A DNA stretch of 64,000 nucleotides from CAYZED01 sp964477445. GTDB lineage: Bacteria; Bacillota; Clostridia; Lutisporales; Lutisporaceae. The stretch spans positions 1 through 64,000 of the forward strand of contig CAYZED010000004.1 in NCBI GenBank assembly GCA_964477445.1. The letters are read 5' to 3'. This document shows, piece after piece, positions 1 to 8,192 of this stretch. The translations under genes and the position numbers were made by a program. Numbering within the stretch: position 1 is the stretch's first letter; each line of letters starts with the position of its first letter. Below the pieces are notes generated by a model, which saw only the letters and a list, made by a program, of their open reading frames with translations, ran no database searches and had not been told where the DNA came from.

Positions 1-206
1 CACAGCCTTACGAACCATGTCAACATATTATTTTCATTTTCTTTAATGTTTTTTTGTTTCTTTACTTTAAAACGAAAATCATAGTATTTTCTTAACAACC
101 GAATTTACTTTTACTAATTACTATTTAATTAATAACTTTTTCAATATATAATAGGAACTTTTTTTGATTTACTATATAATCTTAGATATATATAGGAGGC
201 GATTTT

Positions 207-1958
207 ATGAGTAATAATAAAAAAAGTGACAAAATGCCCTTAGTAGCTTATTTTTGCATGGAATACGGTTTGGAATCAGATTTTAGAATATATGCTGGTG
301 GCCTAGGTATACTCGCTGGCGATTATCTAAAGGGCGCTCAAGAGTATAATTATCCTCTGATAGCAGTAGGTCTGAAATGGAAACAAGGTTACTCTGATCA
401 ATATATAGGAGAAAACGGCCAACCTTATGATGCTTTTAAAAATAACACTTACGATTTTTTAGCGGATACAGGAGTTACGGTAAATGTTAGCATCCGTCAA
501 CGAAATGTAATATGCAAAGTGTTGAGATGCGATTCTTTTAATAATGTAACACTTTATTTATTAGACACTGATATGCCTGAAAATGAAGATCCATGGATTA
601 CTGGTCAACTTTATGGTTGGTTTGGTGAAGAAAGAATTGCACAAGAAATGGTATTAGGCATAGGCGGTGTTCGAGCTCTTAGAAAACTTGGAATTAAACC
701 AGATATTTTTCACTTTAATGAAGGACATGCGGTTTTAGCTGCTCTAGAACTCATAAGAGAAAAGAGGAATAAAGACCAAAATTTCTATAACGCCTTAGAA
801 AAGACAAAACGACAAATTGTTTTCACAACGCATACGCCAATTATTCAAGGAAATGAATCTCATTACATTGACCGACTTTCTTACATGGGAGCTTTTAATG
901 GACTTACAGCAGAACAAATGGTGCATATAGGTGGTGCCCCATTTAATATGACTATCGCCGCCCTTCAACTGTCAAAAAAATCCAACGCAGTTAGTCAGTT
1001 GCATTCAGAAACTGCAAATGAAATGTGGAGGAATGTATCTTTTAATAAACCAATATTAGGTATTACGAATGGTATTCATCTTAAAACTTGGGTTGACCAA
1101 AGAATTATTGAAACTTTAGAAAATGCTGAAGCATTAAACTCGTTAAACTCATTAAACTCATCGGAATCATCTGATACATCTGATTCTTTGGATTCAAAAG
1201 TGCACCCTACATGCATAAGCTTAAAAGACAATTTACTCCAGAACTTCTCTTCAAAGCTTTTATCAATACACCAAGAGCATAAAGAATCGCTAATTAGTTT
1301 TGTAAAAAAAAGAACAGGTCAAGTATTAAATAAAGATAAGATTATTATAGGTTTTGGCAGACGCGCCGCATCATATAAAAGAAGTAATCTAATTTTTAAA
1401 GATGAGGAATTCATTGCACCTTTACTTATATCGGGAGAAATACAGATTATTTTTTCTGGGAAATCTCATCCTCTTGATGATAGCGGTAAAAGAATAATTT
1501 CCGATCTTGTAACATATACAAAAAAATATCCAAAATCCATAGTTTATTTGGAAAATTATGATATGGAAATTGCTTCATTTATGACAAAAGGATCGGATAT
1601 TTGGCTAAACAACCCAGTTCGTCCGCTCGAGGCAAGTGGTACTTCAGGTATGAAGGCCGCTATGAATGGTGTTCCGAATTTCAGTGTACTGGATGGATGG
1701 TGGCCAGAGGTATGTCAACATGGAGCGAACGGTTGGCAAATAGGAGAAGGGAAGGAGTACCCTTCTTGGGAGGAACATGATAAATACGATTTAATATCCT
1801 TAGTTTCAACTTTAAAGAATGAAATTCTTCCGACATTTTATAATGATAAAGTTAAGTGGTTAGATATTATGAAAAAAAGTATAATTGACACATATGAAAT
1901 GTTTGGCACTAGGAGAATGCTATATGAGTATTATACAAAACTATATATGAGTAAATAG
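207..1958 (+). CDS. glgP: alpha-glucan (maltodextrin/glycogen) phosphorylase
   Basis: Family GT35 enzyme that splits alpha-1,4-glucans with phosphate to give glucose-1-phosphate in the cytoplasm. At 583 aa it belongs to the short alpha-glucan phosphorylase branch rather than the ~800-aa classical form. The N-terminus carries the glycine-rich segment IYAGGLGILAGDYL; the pyridoxal-phosphate region ASGTSGMKAAMNG is near the C-terminus, with the cofactor lysine at about residue 483. The ATG follows AGGAGG at a good distance. Residues ~309-332 are a Leu-Asn-Ser/Ser-Asp low-complexity insertion encoded by a 9-bp tandem repeat. malQ follows 29 bp downstream, so the pair probably handles maltodextrin or storage glucan. 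Family assignment is secure; the preferred substrate length is not visible. Confidence 0.93.
   Translation: MSNNKKSDKMPLVAYFCMEYGLESDFRIYAGGLGILAGDYLKGAQEYNYPLIAVGLKWKQGYSDQYIGENGQPYDAFKNNTYDFLADTGVTVNVSIRQRNVICKVLRCDSFNNVTLYLLDTDMPENEDPWITGQLYGWFGEERIAQEMVLGIGGVRALRKLGIKPDIFHFNEGHAVLAALELIREKRNKDQNFYNALEKTKRQIVFTTHTPIIQGNESHYIDRLSYMGAFNGLTAEQMVHIGGAPFNMTIAALQLSKKSNAVSQLHSETANEMWRNVSFNKPILGITNGIHLKTWVDQRIIETLENAEALNSLNSLNSSESSDTSDSLDSKVHPTCISLKDNLLQNFSSKLLSIHQEHKESLISFVKKRTGQVLNKDKIIIGFGRRAASYKRSNLIFKDEEFIAPLLISGEIQIIFSGKSHPLDDSGKRIISDLVTYTKKYPKSIVYLENYDMEIASFMTKGSDIWLNNPVRPLEASGTSGMKAAMNGVPNFSVLDGWWPEVCQHGANGWQIGEGKEYPSWEEHDKYDLISLVSTLKNEILPTFYNDKVKWLDIMKKSIIDTYEMFGTRRMLYEYYTKLYMSK
1132..1198 (+). 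repeat. 9-bp tandem repeat inside glgP
   Basis: TTAAACTC(A/G) occurs three times in tandem from about 1135, followed by related TC(T/G)GA(A/T)-type triplet repeats. It encodes the LNSLNSLNS and SSDTSDSLDS stretch, so the repeat expands in frame in what is probably a surface loop of the phosphorylase. Confidence 0.75.
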
Positions 1959-1987
1959 TTTTTTCTGAAAGGGTAGGTACTAAAATC

Positions 1988-3496
1988 GTGAAATATGAGC
2001 GCTCAGCTGGTGTTTTGTTGCACCCCACCTCACTTCCATCGATATTTGGAATAGGTGATTTTGGTCCAGAATCAAAAAAATTCATCGATTTCTTGCATCG
2101 AAATAGATTTACTTGGTGGCAGACCTTGCCGTTAAATCCACCTGGATTTGGTGAGTCTCCTTATCAATGTTTTTCTGCTTTTGCCATTAATCCTATGCTT
2201 ATCAGCCCTGAGCTGCTCTATCATATTAAATTGCTTAACGATTCAGATATTAAAAATATTCCTTCGTTTAATAAAACATCCGTAGATTTCGAAAAAGTCA
2301 AACCTTTTAAGATGGATTTGTTCAAAAAAGCGTTTAATAGATTTAAAAACACTCGAAAACCTATCGATTGGGCTATTTTTATTAGCGAAAATAGTTATTG
2401 GCTGAATGAATACTGCGTTTTTTCTGCGGTAAAAGAATATTTCAACCAAGCTCCATGGCAAGCTTGGGATGAAAATATTGCCAACAGAGATCCAGGAATT
2501 GTTGAGTATTACGAAGGTCTTCTATATGAAGAAGTTGAATTTTATCAATTTCTTCAATATGTAGCTTTTCATCAATGGTCCGACTTAAAAGATTATGCGA
2601 ACAGCTTGGAAGTTAAACTTATGGGTGACTTACCAATATTTGTTTCTTCTGATTCTAGTGATACGTGGTCAAGAAGAGAATATTTTGAGCTAAATAAAAA
2701 AGGTAATCCACTAAAGATTGCCGGTGTTCCACCCGATTACTTTAGTAAGACAGGGCAGCTTTGGGGCAACCCTCATTACGTTTGGGAAAAAATGAGAGAC
2801 GATGAATTTCTTTGGTGGCGTGAGCGATTAGAAGTATTATTGAGATACAATGATGCTATACGAATTGATCACTTCAGAGGATTTGAGAGCTATTGGGAAA
2901 TTGATGGCGATTCTAAAAATGCTATTAATGGAAGTTGGATTAAAGCTCCTGGAAGAGAATTATTCGATAGCATTAAAAAGCACATGGGAAATCTACCAAT
3001 AATTGCTGAGGATTTAGGTGTAATTAGCCAAGAAGTCATTGATCTTAAAGATAGCCAAGGATTCCCGGGTATGAAAATACTACAATTCGCTTTTGGTAAT
3101 GCATCTGAAGAAAGATTTCTTCCAGATTTCTACGAGAAAAAATCTGTTGTTTATACCGGAACACATGATAATGATACCTCGATTGGATTTTACAACCACC
3201 TACAAAAAGAATCCCCTGAAGATTTTGAAAAAATGATCAAAATGTTAAATCTTACTCCTCAAGATGGTGAAAAAGCTTTTTGCTGGCAGTTAATTGTAAC
3301 CGCAATGCATAGCAACTCAATGATTGCAATTATTCCAATGCAAGATGTCTTAAATCTAGATACATTCCACAGAATGAATATACCTGGTACAATCGAAGGA
3401 AATTGGCGATTTCGTTTTCAATGGAATCAATTGACTAATGAGCAGGAAGAAAAACTTAGAAGTCTAATTAAACGAACCAGCAGATTTAAAGCTTAA
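1988..3496 (+). CDS. malQ: 4-alpha-glucanotransferase (amylomaltase)
   Basis: GH77 enzyme that transfers glucan segments between maltodextrins, producing longer chains for the phosphorylase upstream. The 502-aa length is normal. The three catalytic acids are visible: the nucleophile Asp294 in RIDHFRG, the acid/base Glu341 in IAEDLGVI, and Asp394 in THDNDT. The N-terminus RSAGVLLHPTSLPS is typical of the family. The start is GTG at 1988, preceded by the weak site GAAAGGGTAGG; no better ATG lies nearby. It is co-directional with glgP, 29 bp downstream, almost certainly one transcript. Confidence 0.96.
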   Translation: MKYERSAGVLLHPTSLPSIFGIGDFGPESKKFIDFLHRNRFTWWQTLPLNPPGFGESPYQCFSAFAINPMLISPELLYHIKLLNDSDIKNIPSFNKTSVDFEKVKPFKMDLFKKAFNRFKNTRKPIDWAIFISENSYWLNEYCVFSAVKEYFNQAPWQAWDENIANRDPGIVEYYEGLLYEEVEFYQFLQYVAFHQWSDLKDYANSLEVKLMGDLPIFVSSDSSDTWSRREYFELNKKGNPLKIAGVPPDYFSKTGQLWGNPHYVWEKMRDDEFLWWRERLEVLLRYNDAIRIDHFRGFESYWEIDGDSKNAINGSWIKAPGRELFDSIKKHMGNLPIIAEDLGVISQEVIDLKDSQGFPGMKILQFAFGNASEERFLPDFYEKKSVVYTGTHDNDTSIGFYNHLQKESPEDFEKMIKMLNLTPQDGEKAFCWQLIVTAMHSNSMIAIIPMQDVLNLDTFHRMNIPGTIEGNWRFRFQWNQLTNEQEEKLRSLIKRTSRFKA

Positions 3497-3668
3497 CGCG
3501 TTAATTGACGCATTTATCTATTATAGGTTTTTTTGTCGAATAAATTCTTTTTTATCCACTTATTAGTGATTGTCGAATTTTATAGTACCAGAAACATCTT
3601 GCTTACTGCAATATAGTCAACTATAATGATGTTGTGGTTTACGAGAAAAATTGAGTCGGAGGTTTTGA

Positions 3669-4301
3669 ATGGTTAATACAGCATTAGAAAAAAAAGTAGC
3701 AATAGAAGAACTTGTTTGCAAACTCCCCAATGTCTTAAATACAAATGTTGTTATTCGAGAAGATGGAAGCCTAATGGAAATACACACTCTAGCTACCACT
3801 GAACGAAATGTAAAACAATTAGTACGTGATATTCAATCCGCAATTCAAGCAAAATTCGCCATCGAGATTGATTACAAGATTATAAGCGTCGCTCAAATCG
3901 ACGAATCTCAATATAAAGATACTAGATTAATTATCGATGAAATTAGTTTAAAGAACACAGGCAACACCATTGAAGCTAGTGTAATTCTTATACATGATGA
4001 GACTAAATATGATGGACATGCAATTAAAATTAGATCTACAGGCAATAAAACTAGAGGTTTAGCTGAAGCAACTCTAGTCGCAGTTGAGAAATATCTCCAA
4101 ATTAATAATTTTGTATATCTCGAAGGTATAGAAAAAACAATAGTGGCAGGAAAAACAGTTTATGTAGCTGTAGTTGGTTTCTGCAATACTAGCTCTGAGG
4201 AAATTCTATCAGGTTGCAGTATCGTTGAAGAAGATGAAAACGAAGCAATCGTTAGGGCTGTTTTAGCAGCTGTTAACCGAAGAATAAGCCTCATTAACTA
4301 A
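3669..4301 (+). CDS. uncharacterised 210-aa two-part protein
   Basis: No function is recognised. The first ~75 residues form an alpha/beta module with LPNVLNTNVVIREDGSLMEI and a VKQLVRDIQSAIQAKF helix; I recall similar modules in uncharacterised Firmicute and actinobacterial proteins encoded beside HD-GYP proteins, but cannot check this. Residues ~90-205 look like a second alpha/beta unit, with a helix around GLAEATLVAVEKYLQ and a strand-rich end. No signal peptide, membrane segment or cysteine motif is seen, so it is probably cytoplasmic. The ATG follows TCGGAGGTTTTGA. Next come the RNA-like element, the micro-ORF and the HD-GYP gene, which suggests a link to signalling, by inference only. 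Confidence 0.75.
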   Translation: MVNTALEKKVAIEELVCKLPNVLNTNVVIREDGSLMEIHTLATTERNVKQLVRDIQSAIQAKFAIEIDYKIISVAQIDESQYKDTRLIIDEISLKNTGNTIEASVILIHDETKYDGHAIKIRSTGNKTRGLAEATLVAVEKYLQINNFVYLEGIEKTIVAGKTVYVAVVGFCNTSSEEILSGCSIVEEDENEAIVRAVLAAVNRRISLIN

Positions 4302-4308
4302 GAATTAT

Positions 4309-4493
4309 ATGACCGACTAAAATTAGCGGAGCGTTTGCCTGTCCGAAATAGCGATAGGACGGAGCCTTAATTTAAGGAGGCAAACCATGAAAAAAATCGC
4401 TGGTGTTCTTATTACCGTTCTTACAATGCTGCTTGCAGCTGGAGCAGGTCATCGCTGGATTTAAGATTTAATCATTAGGTTTCAGTCGGTCAT
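4309..4493 (+). promoter_or_regulatory. putative closed structured RNA enclosing a micro-ORF
   Basis: A perfect 10-bp inverted repeat, ATGACCGACT (4309-4318) and AGTCGGTCAT (4484-4493), would close a ~185-nt domain. Inside, GTTTGCC (4333-4339) can pair with GGCAAAC (4379-4385), CC-GTCC (4338-4344) with GGACGG (4357-4362) around a T bulge, and CCTT (4365-4368) with AAGG (4374-4377). The last pairings involve the AAGGAGG ribosome site of the micro-ORF at 4387. ATCGCTGG occurs twice, at 4396 and 4451. It matches no riboswitch class I know. Either a leader controlling the HD-GYP gene or an independent RNA is possible. Confidence 0.5.
4387..4464 (+). CDS. 25-aa hydrophobic micro-protein or leader peptide
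   Basis: ATG at 4387 follows a full AAGGAGG (4374-4380) at a good distance. The peptide is MKKIAGVLITVLTMLL followed by AAGAGHRWI: two lysines, one membrane-spanning stretch, then a short polar tail with His-Arg-Trp. It looks like a single-pass membrane micro-protein or an uncleaved signal peptide rather than a random ORF. It sits wholly inside the structured element at 4309-4493 and 80 bp upstream of the HD-GYP gene. Function unknown; a regulatory leader role is equally possible. Confidence 0.55.
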   Translation: MKKIAGVLITVLTMLLAAGAGHRWI

Positions 4494-4544
4494 GTAATAT
4501 ATATCGCTAATATATATAGACAATTCATTCTCGGAAGGTGTAAA

Positions 4545-5834
4545 ATGTCAAAAAAGCTTAAGTTGTATGTGTGGCTTATTATCCTGATGGGATTGGCTGT
4601 CACATTTTTTCCGTCTAAAATAGGCACCGGAATTAGCATTGAAGCATTTTTAGTGTTTTTAGTCTTATCAATAATTGCTGAATCACTTTCAATACCCTCT
4701 GGCATCGAAAATGCAGTAACGTTCGGTTTTGCTATAAATCTAGCTGCCATATTAGTTCTTGGTGTCCCGTACGCAGCCATTATTGCATCCGTTGGAATAA
4801 TGTTTTCTGTGGTAAATCAAGAAGGAAAATGGCTGCATTTATTTAACACACCCTTTCATAAGACATTATATAACGGAGCTACTAGTTACATAACTGTTTT
4901 TATTTCTGGATCTTTTTATTCATTTTTAGGTGGATCCCCTGGCTCAATTGATTTTAGCAATAATGTTATTCCATTATTAGCCTGTGTTATTGTGCATGTA
5001 ATAATTAATGAAACGCTATCTGCTGGATTAATGTCAATAATTACAAATGAAAAATTCATTAGATTTTGGATTGATAATTTTCTATGGGCTATGAAGGATT
5101 GTATTTTCGTTGCTCCTCTGGGTGTTTTGATGGCCTTAACATATTTGAATTTTGGAACTTTTGGTAGCTTTTTATTCTTAGGACCTTTGCTTCTTGCTAG
5201 ATATTCCTACAAACTATATTTTGACATGGCACAAGTATATCTCCAAACTGTTACATCTCTTTCTCAAGCAATGGAAGCGAAAGATATGTATACTCAAGGA
5301 CACGCAAACCGCGTAAGCGACTACTCTTGCTATCTTGCTAAAGAATTAAACCTATCAATACCAAAAATCAAAACATTAAAAATGGCGGCCATTCTGCACG
5401 ATATAGGGAAAATCGGTATAGAAGATGCAATATTGAATAAACCTGGAAGATTAACTGATGAAGAGTTTATAAAAATTAAACAACATTCACAGTTAGGATA
5501 TAAAATCATTCAAGAAATATCTTATCTAAAAGATGCTTCTGAAATTGTTCTATATCATCATGAAAGATATGATGGCCTTGGCTATCCTTTCGGAAAGAAA
5601 AATGGCGAGATACCTATCGAGGCAGAAATACTTTCAATCTCTGATGTATATGATGCTTTAACAACTGAGCGACCATATAGACATGCATTAACCCATGAAG
5701 AGGCTATTTCTATAATAAAAAGTGAGAAAAATAAGCAGTTTAGCGGAAAAATCGTTGATTTATTCATTAAAATGCTAAGCGATAAGTATCATATTAATGC
5801 AAAAAATAAGGAGTTGAAAAATAGTGCTGGTTGA
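4545..5834 (+). CDS. membrane-anchored HD-GYP domain protein
   Basis: The first ~215 residues hold about six hydrophobic segments forming a membrane sensor of MASE-like type. The C-terminal half is an HD-GYP domain: His285-Asp286 in ILHDIGKIGIEDAILNKPG, then HHERYDGLGYP at about 338-348, then DVYDALTTERPYR. HD-GYP proteins hydrolyse cyclic di-GMP or related cyclic dinucleotides; the metal-binding and GYP motifs look intact, so it is probably active. The ATG at 4545 follows CGGAAGGTGTAAA. It overlaps the DUF5317-like gene by 11 bp, indicating translational coupling. The signal sensed by the membrane part is unknown. Confidence 0.9.
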   Translation: MSKKLKLYVWLIILMGLAVTFFPSKIGTGISIEAFLVFLVLSIIAESLSIPSGIENAVTFGFAINLAAILVLGVPYAAIIASVGIMFSVVNQEGKWLHLFNTPFHKTLYNGATSYITVFISGSFYSFLGGSPGSIDFSNNVIPLLACVIVHVIINETLSAGLMSIITNEKFIRFWIDNFLWAMKDCIFVAPLGVLMALTYLNFGTFGSFLFLGPLLLARYSYKLYFDMAQVYLQTVTSLSQAMEAKDMYTQGHANRVSDYSCYLAKELNLSIPKIKTLKMAAILHDIGKIGIEDAILNKPGRLTDEEFIKIKQHSQLGYKIIQEISYLKDASEIVLYHHERYDGLGYPFGKKNGEIPIEAEILSISDVYDALTTERPYRHALTHEEAISIIKSEKNKQFSGKIVDLFIKMLSDKYHINAKNKELKNSAG

Positions 5835-6396
5835 AAGCGTTGGCGGATCATTGCTAGTCGGAAAAATTCGCAAAGGAAAACTAAGCAATCTTAAAGATGC
5901 CGAAATAAAATTTTGGTATCTTATAGTAATATCATTTCTTATAGANNNNNNNNNNGGCTCTGTTTTTTTTGCCCAACAGGGTTTTAAAATTTTTTCTAAT
6001 TATCCTTTAATAATCTGTCTTCTCTCTTACACTTTTCTATTCTTAGGAATTTCATTAAACCTTGACCAAAAAGCTTTTAGAATAATACTTATCGGAACAA
6101 TTTTAAACTTTCTAGTAATATTTTTTAACGGCGGTCATATGCCTGTTTCTGCAAATGCTCTAACCACTGCCGGTATGCCTGAAGATATCAAATATTTAAG
6201 TGAAGGAACAAGATTCACTCATATGTTATTATCCTCTTCCACAAAACTAAGTTTTCTGGCTGATATTATTCCAATACCGAAACCATATCCCTTCCCAAAT
6301 GTAATAAGTGTTGGCGATATTTTTCTTATGAGTGGAATATTTTTATGGATACAAAATATTATTGTAAAGAAAAAAACGGCTCCGCCAAATTTATAA
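5824..6396 (+). CDS. DUF5317-like membrane protein, interrupted by assembly gap
   Basis: A hydrophobic protein of about 190 aa with four or five membrane spans and a central NGGHMPVSANAL motif, which I associate with family DUF5317. GTG start at 5824, after AAGGAG and overlapping the HD-GYP gene by 11 bp. Ten Ns at 5946-5955 fall within the first hydrophobic segments. The two halves read in one frame only if the true missing length leaves remainder 1 when divided by 3, so the printed length may be right or wrong. No function is known; coupling to the HD-GYP gene suggests a partner in the same membrane pathway. Confidence 0.7.
   Translation: MLVESVGGSLLVGKIRKGKLSNLKDAEIKFWYLIVISFLIXXXXGSVFFAQQGFKIFSNYPLIICLLSYTFLFLGISLNLDQKAFRIILIGTILNFLVIFFNGGHMPVSANALTTAGMPEDIKYLSEGTRFTHMLLSSSTKLSFLADIIPIPKPYPFPNVISVGDIFLMSGIFLWIQNIIVKKKTAPPNL
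5946..5955. other. assembly gap (10 N)
   Basis: Ten undetermined bases inside the DUF5317-like gene. The uniform length of 10, shared with 7187-7196, suggests a placeholder rather than a measured size. Confidence 0.98.
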
Positions 6397-6424
6397 GAAT
6401 AAATTTAGCGAAACCGCCTTTTTC
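6377..6424. terminator. bidirectional terminator between DUF5317-like gene and hisIE
   Basis: An inverted repeat with arms CGCCAAATTTAT and ATAAATTTAGCG, extended by GGC/GCC, followed by a T run on the plus strand and preceded by an A run that serves as the T run on the minus strand. It lies between two convergent genes. Confidence 0.8.
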
Positions 6425-6473
6425 TAATATAGGAAAGCATACTTTTTTCGAAGCCGCACTTTGTCCTTTTTCC

Positions 6474-7254
6474 TTATTTTGTATATCTTTCTAAGAGGGT
6501 TTCTATAACTGGTTTAAATCCCACTCCTCGTTCAACGAGCATCACCATCATGTGATAGACCAAGTCTCCTGCCTCATTTTTAATTTCAACTTCATCTTTG
6601 TTCTTAGCTGCAATTATCAATTCTGCCGATTCTTCGCCGACTTTTTTTAGAATTTTGTCTATACCTTTATCGAATAGATAATTTGTATAAGAACCTTCTT
6701 TAGGATTCTCTTTTCGTTCAACAACTCTCTCTTCTAGAAGTGCAATTACCTTCCCATATAAGGTTTCTAATTCGATTCTTTCTCCAGAAATGCTATTATC
6801 AGTCATTATGTTATTAACCGTTTTTATATTCCCATCATTCGAAATGTTTATAGCATTTGCTGTATTTCTATCATTCGTTGCGTTTATAACCTTTTCAAGA
6901 TTTTCAACCGAATCAAAACAGCTTTCTGTGCCAGTGTGGCAAGTCGGTCCGTTTGGATTTACTCTAATTAAAAGTGAATCGCTATCACAGTCTTTTTCAA
7001 TACTTATGATATCAAGTGTATTGCCTGATGTTTCACCTTTTTTCCAAAGTCTGTTTTTTGATCTGCTAAAAAACACCACTTCTTTTGATTCGATAGAAAT
7101 TTTCAGGCTTTCTGCTGACATATATCCAAGCATAAGCACTTTCCCTGTTCCGTTATTTTGTATTATTGCTGGTATTAATCCCTTTTNNNNNNNNNNCAAG
7201 ATTAATTGGAAAATCTACATTTGTTACAAATTCTTCAAATTCTTTTAAGTCCAT
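6474..7254 (-). CDS. hisI: HisIE: phosphoribosyl-AMP cyclohydrolase / phosphoribosyl-ATP diphosphatase
   Basis: Bifunctional enzyme for steps 2 and 3 of histidine synthesis. The N-terminal HisI domain shows GLIPAIIQ, GKVLMLGYM and the metal-site motif NPNGPTCHTGTESCF; the C-terminal HisE domain shows KEGSYTNYLFDKG, KKVGEESAELIIAAKN and GDLVYHMMV. The domains are joined by an unusually long Asn-rich linker of ~35 residues. The true start is ATG at 7254, after GGAGGCAAATAG, upstream of the 10-N gap. With ten Ns the frame breaks; with zero missing bases the joint reads NLEKGLIPAII in frame, so the gap is probably spurious. Last gene of the his operon. Confidence 0.92.
7187..7196. other. assembly gap (10 N), probably of zero true length
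   Basis: Ten Ns inside the HisI domain. Coding frames on either side agree only if the missing length is a multiple of three; removing the Ns completely gives a natural HisI sequence across the junction. Confidence 0.85.
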
Positions 7255-7308
7255 CCTATTTGCCTCCAATTAATTTTTCCTTCTTAATATAAACTATTCT
7301 TAATATAT

Positions 7309-8091
7309 TTATATTATTCCTTCTCTATAACAATCCATTCGCGTTTTTATTCCTTCTTTTTCTAGCTGGATTTTAACTTCTTTAATCCCTAGTGTTCCAA
7401 AGTGAAAAAGAGACGCGGCTAGTAGTCCAGAAGCACCTGCCTTCGCTGCTATTCCAAAATCCTTAATGTTTCCAGCGCCACCAGACGCTATAACTGGAAT
7501 ATGAACTAATCTTGTAAGTGATTCAAGTAATCTTTCATCGTAGCCGATTTGTGTTCCATCTCTATCTATGCTTGTTAATAATATTTCTCCAGCTCCACGT
7601 CTCTCAGCCTCCGCACACCATTCTAAAGCATCTATGCCTGTAGATTGTTTTCCACCTTTAACAAAAACCTTCCATGAGTCACTTACGGCTTCGTACGCAG
7701 CATCTACCGCTACGACAACTGCTTGAGAACCATATACATTGGCTATATCAGTAATCAATGAAGGATTATTCACCGCTGCTGTATTAACCGATACTTTATC
7801 AGCTCCAGCGTGAAAAAGCCTCTGAGCGTCAGCTAAACATGATATTCCACCACCAACTGTTAGCGGAATAAAAATTGCTTCAGCAACTGCCTTTACAGTG
7901 TCTACTAAAGTCTTCCGACCTTCCTCAGTTGCAGAAATATCAAGAATGACAATTTCGTCTGCCCCTTCTTTTTCATAAGCCGCAGCTGAAGTCGCAGGAT
8001 CTCCCGCATCTCTTAATTGTTTAAATTTTATTCCTTTTACTATTCTACCGCCTGCAACATCCAGGCAAGGAATTATTCTAGCATATGCCAT
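7309..8091 (-). CDS. hisF: imidazole glycerol phosphate synthase, cyclase subunit
   Basis: HisF makes imidazole glycerol phosphate and AICAR from PRFAR, using ammonia supplied by HisH. It is a (beta/alpha)8 barrel with the catalytic aspartates in IPCLDVAGGRIVKG and VVAVDAA, and the typical LTSIDRDGTQIGYD strand. Although the frame is open from 8103, ATG at 8091 (MAYARIIP) is preferred because GGAGGG lies just before it. Normal length at 260 aa. It lies between hisA and hisIE in the same transcript, about 100 bp after hisA. Confidence 0.97.
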   Translation of the reverse strand: MAYARIIPCLDVAGGRIVKGIKFKQLRDAGDPATSAAAYEKEGADEIVILDISATEEGRKTLVDTVKAVAEAIFIPLTVGGGISCLADAQRLFHAGADKVSVNTAAVNNPSLITDIANVYGSQAVVVAVDAAYEAVSDSWKVFVKGGKQSTGIDALEWCAEAERRGAGEILLTSIDRDGTQIGYDERLLESLTRLVHIPVIASGGAGNIKDFGIAAKAGASGLLAASLFHFGTLGIKEVKIQLEKEGIKTRMDCYREGII

Positions 8092-8192
8092 AAAACCCTC
8101 CATGTTAACGTTATATTTAATCTACATATATTAATATAGTTTCATTTAAAATCAAATAATACAAAATAATAATAATCTTATACTATAAAATT

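Noticed and set aside
1..206. Partial gene at the left edge
   Set aside because: No open frame or conserved sequence; treated as the glgP upstream region, in which no clear promoter stands out.
4331..4385. cyclic-di-GMP (GEMM) riboswitch before the HD-GYP gene
   Set aside because: Only GGCAAACC matches; the second conserved block (GGGACGCAAAGCC) and the tetraloop receptor are missing.
6790..7248. 152-aa plus-strand ORF
   Set aside because: Antisense to hisIE and crosses the N gap; hydrophobic translation is a frame artefact.
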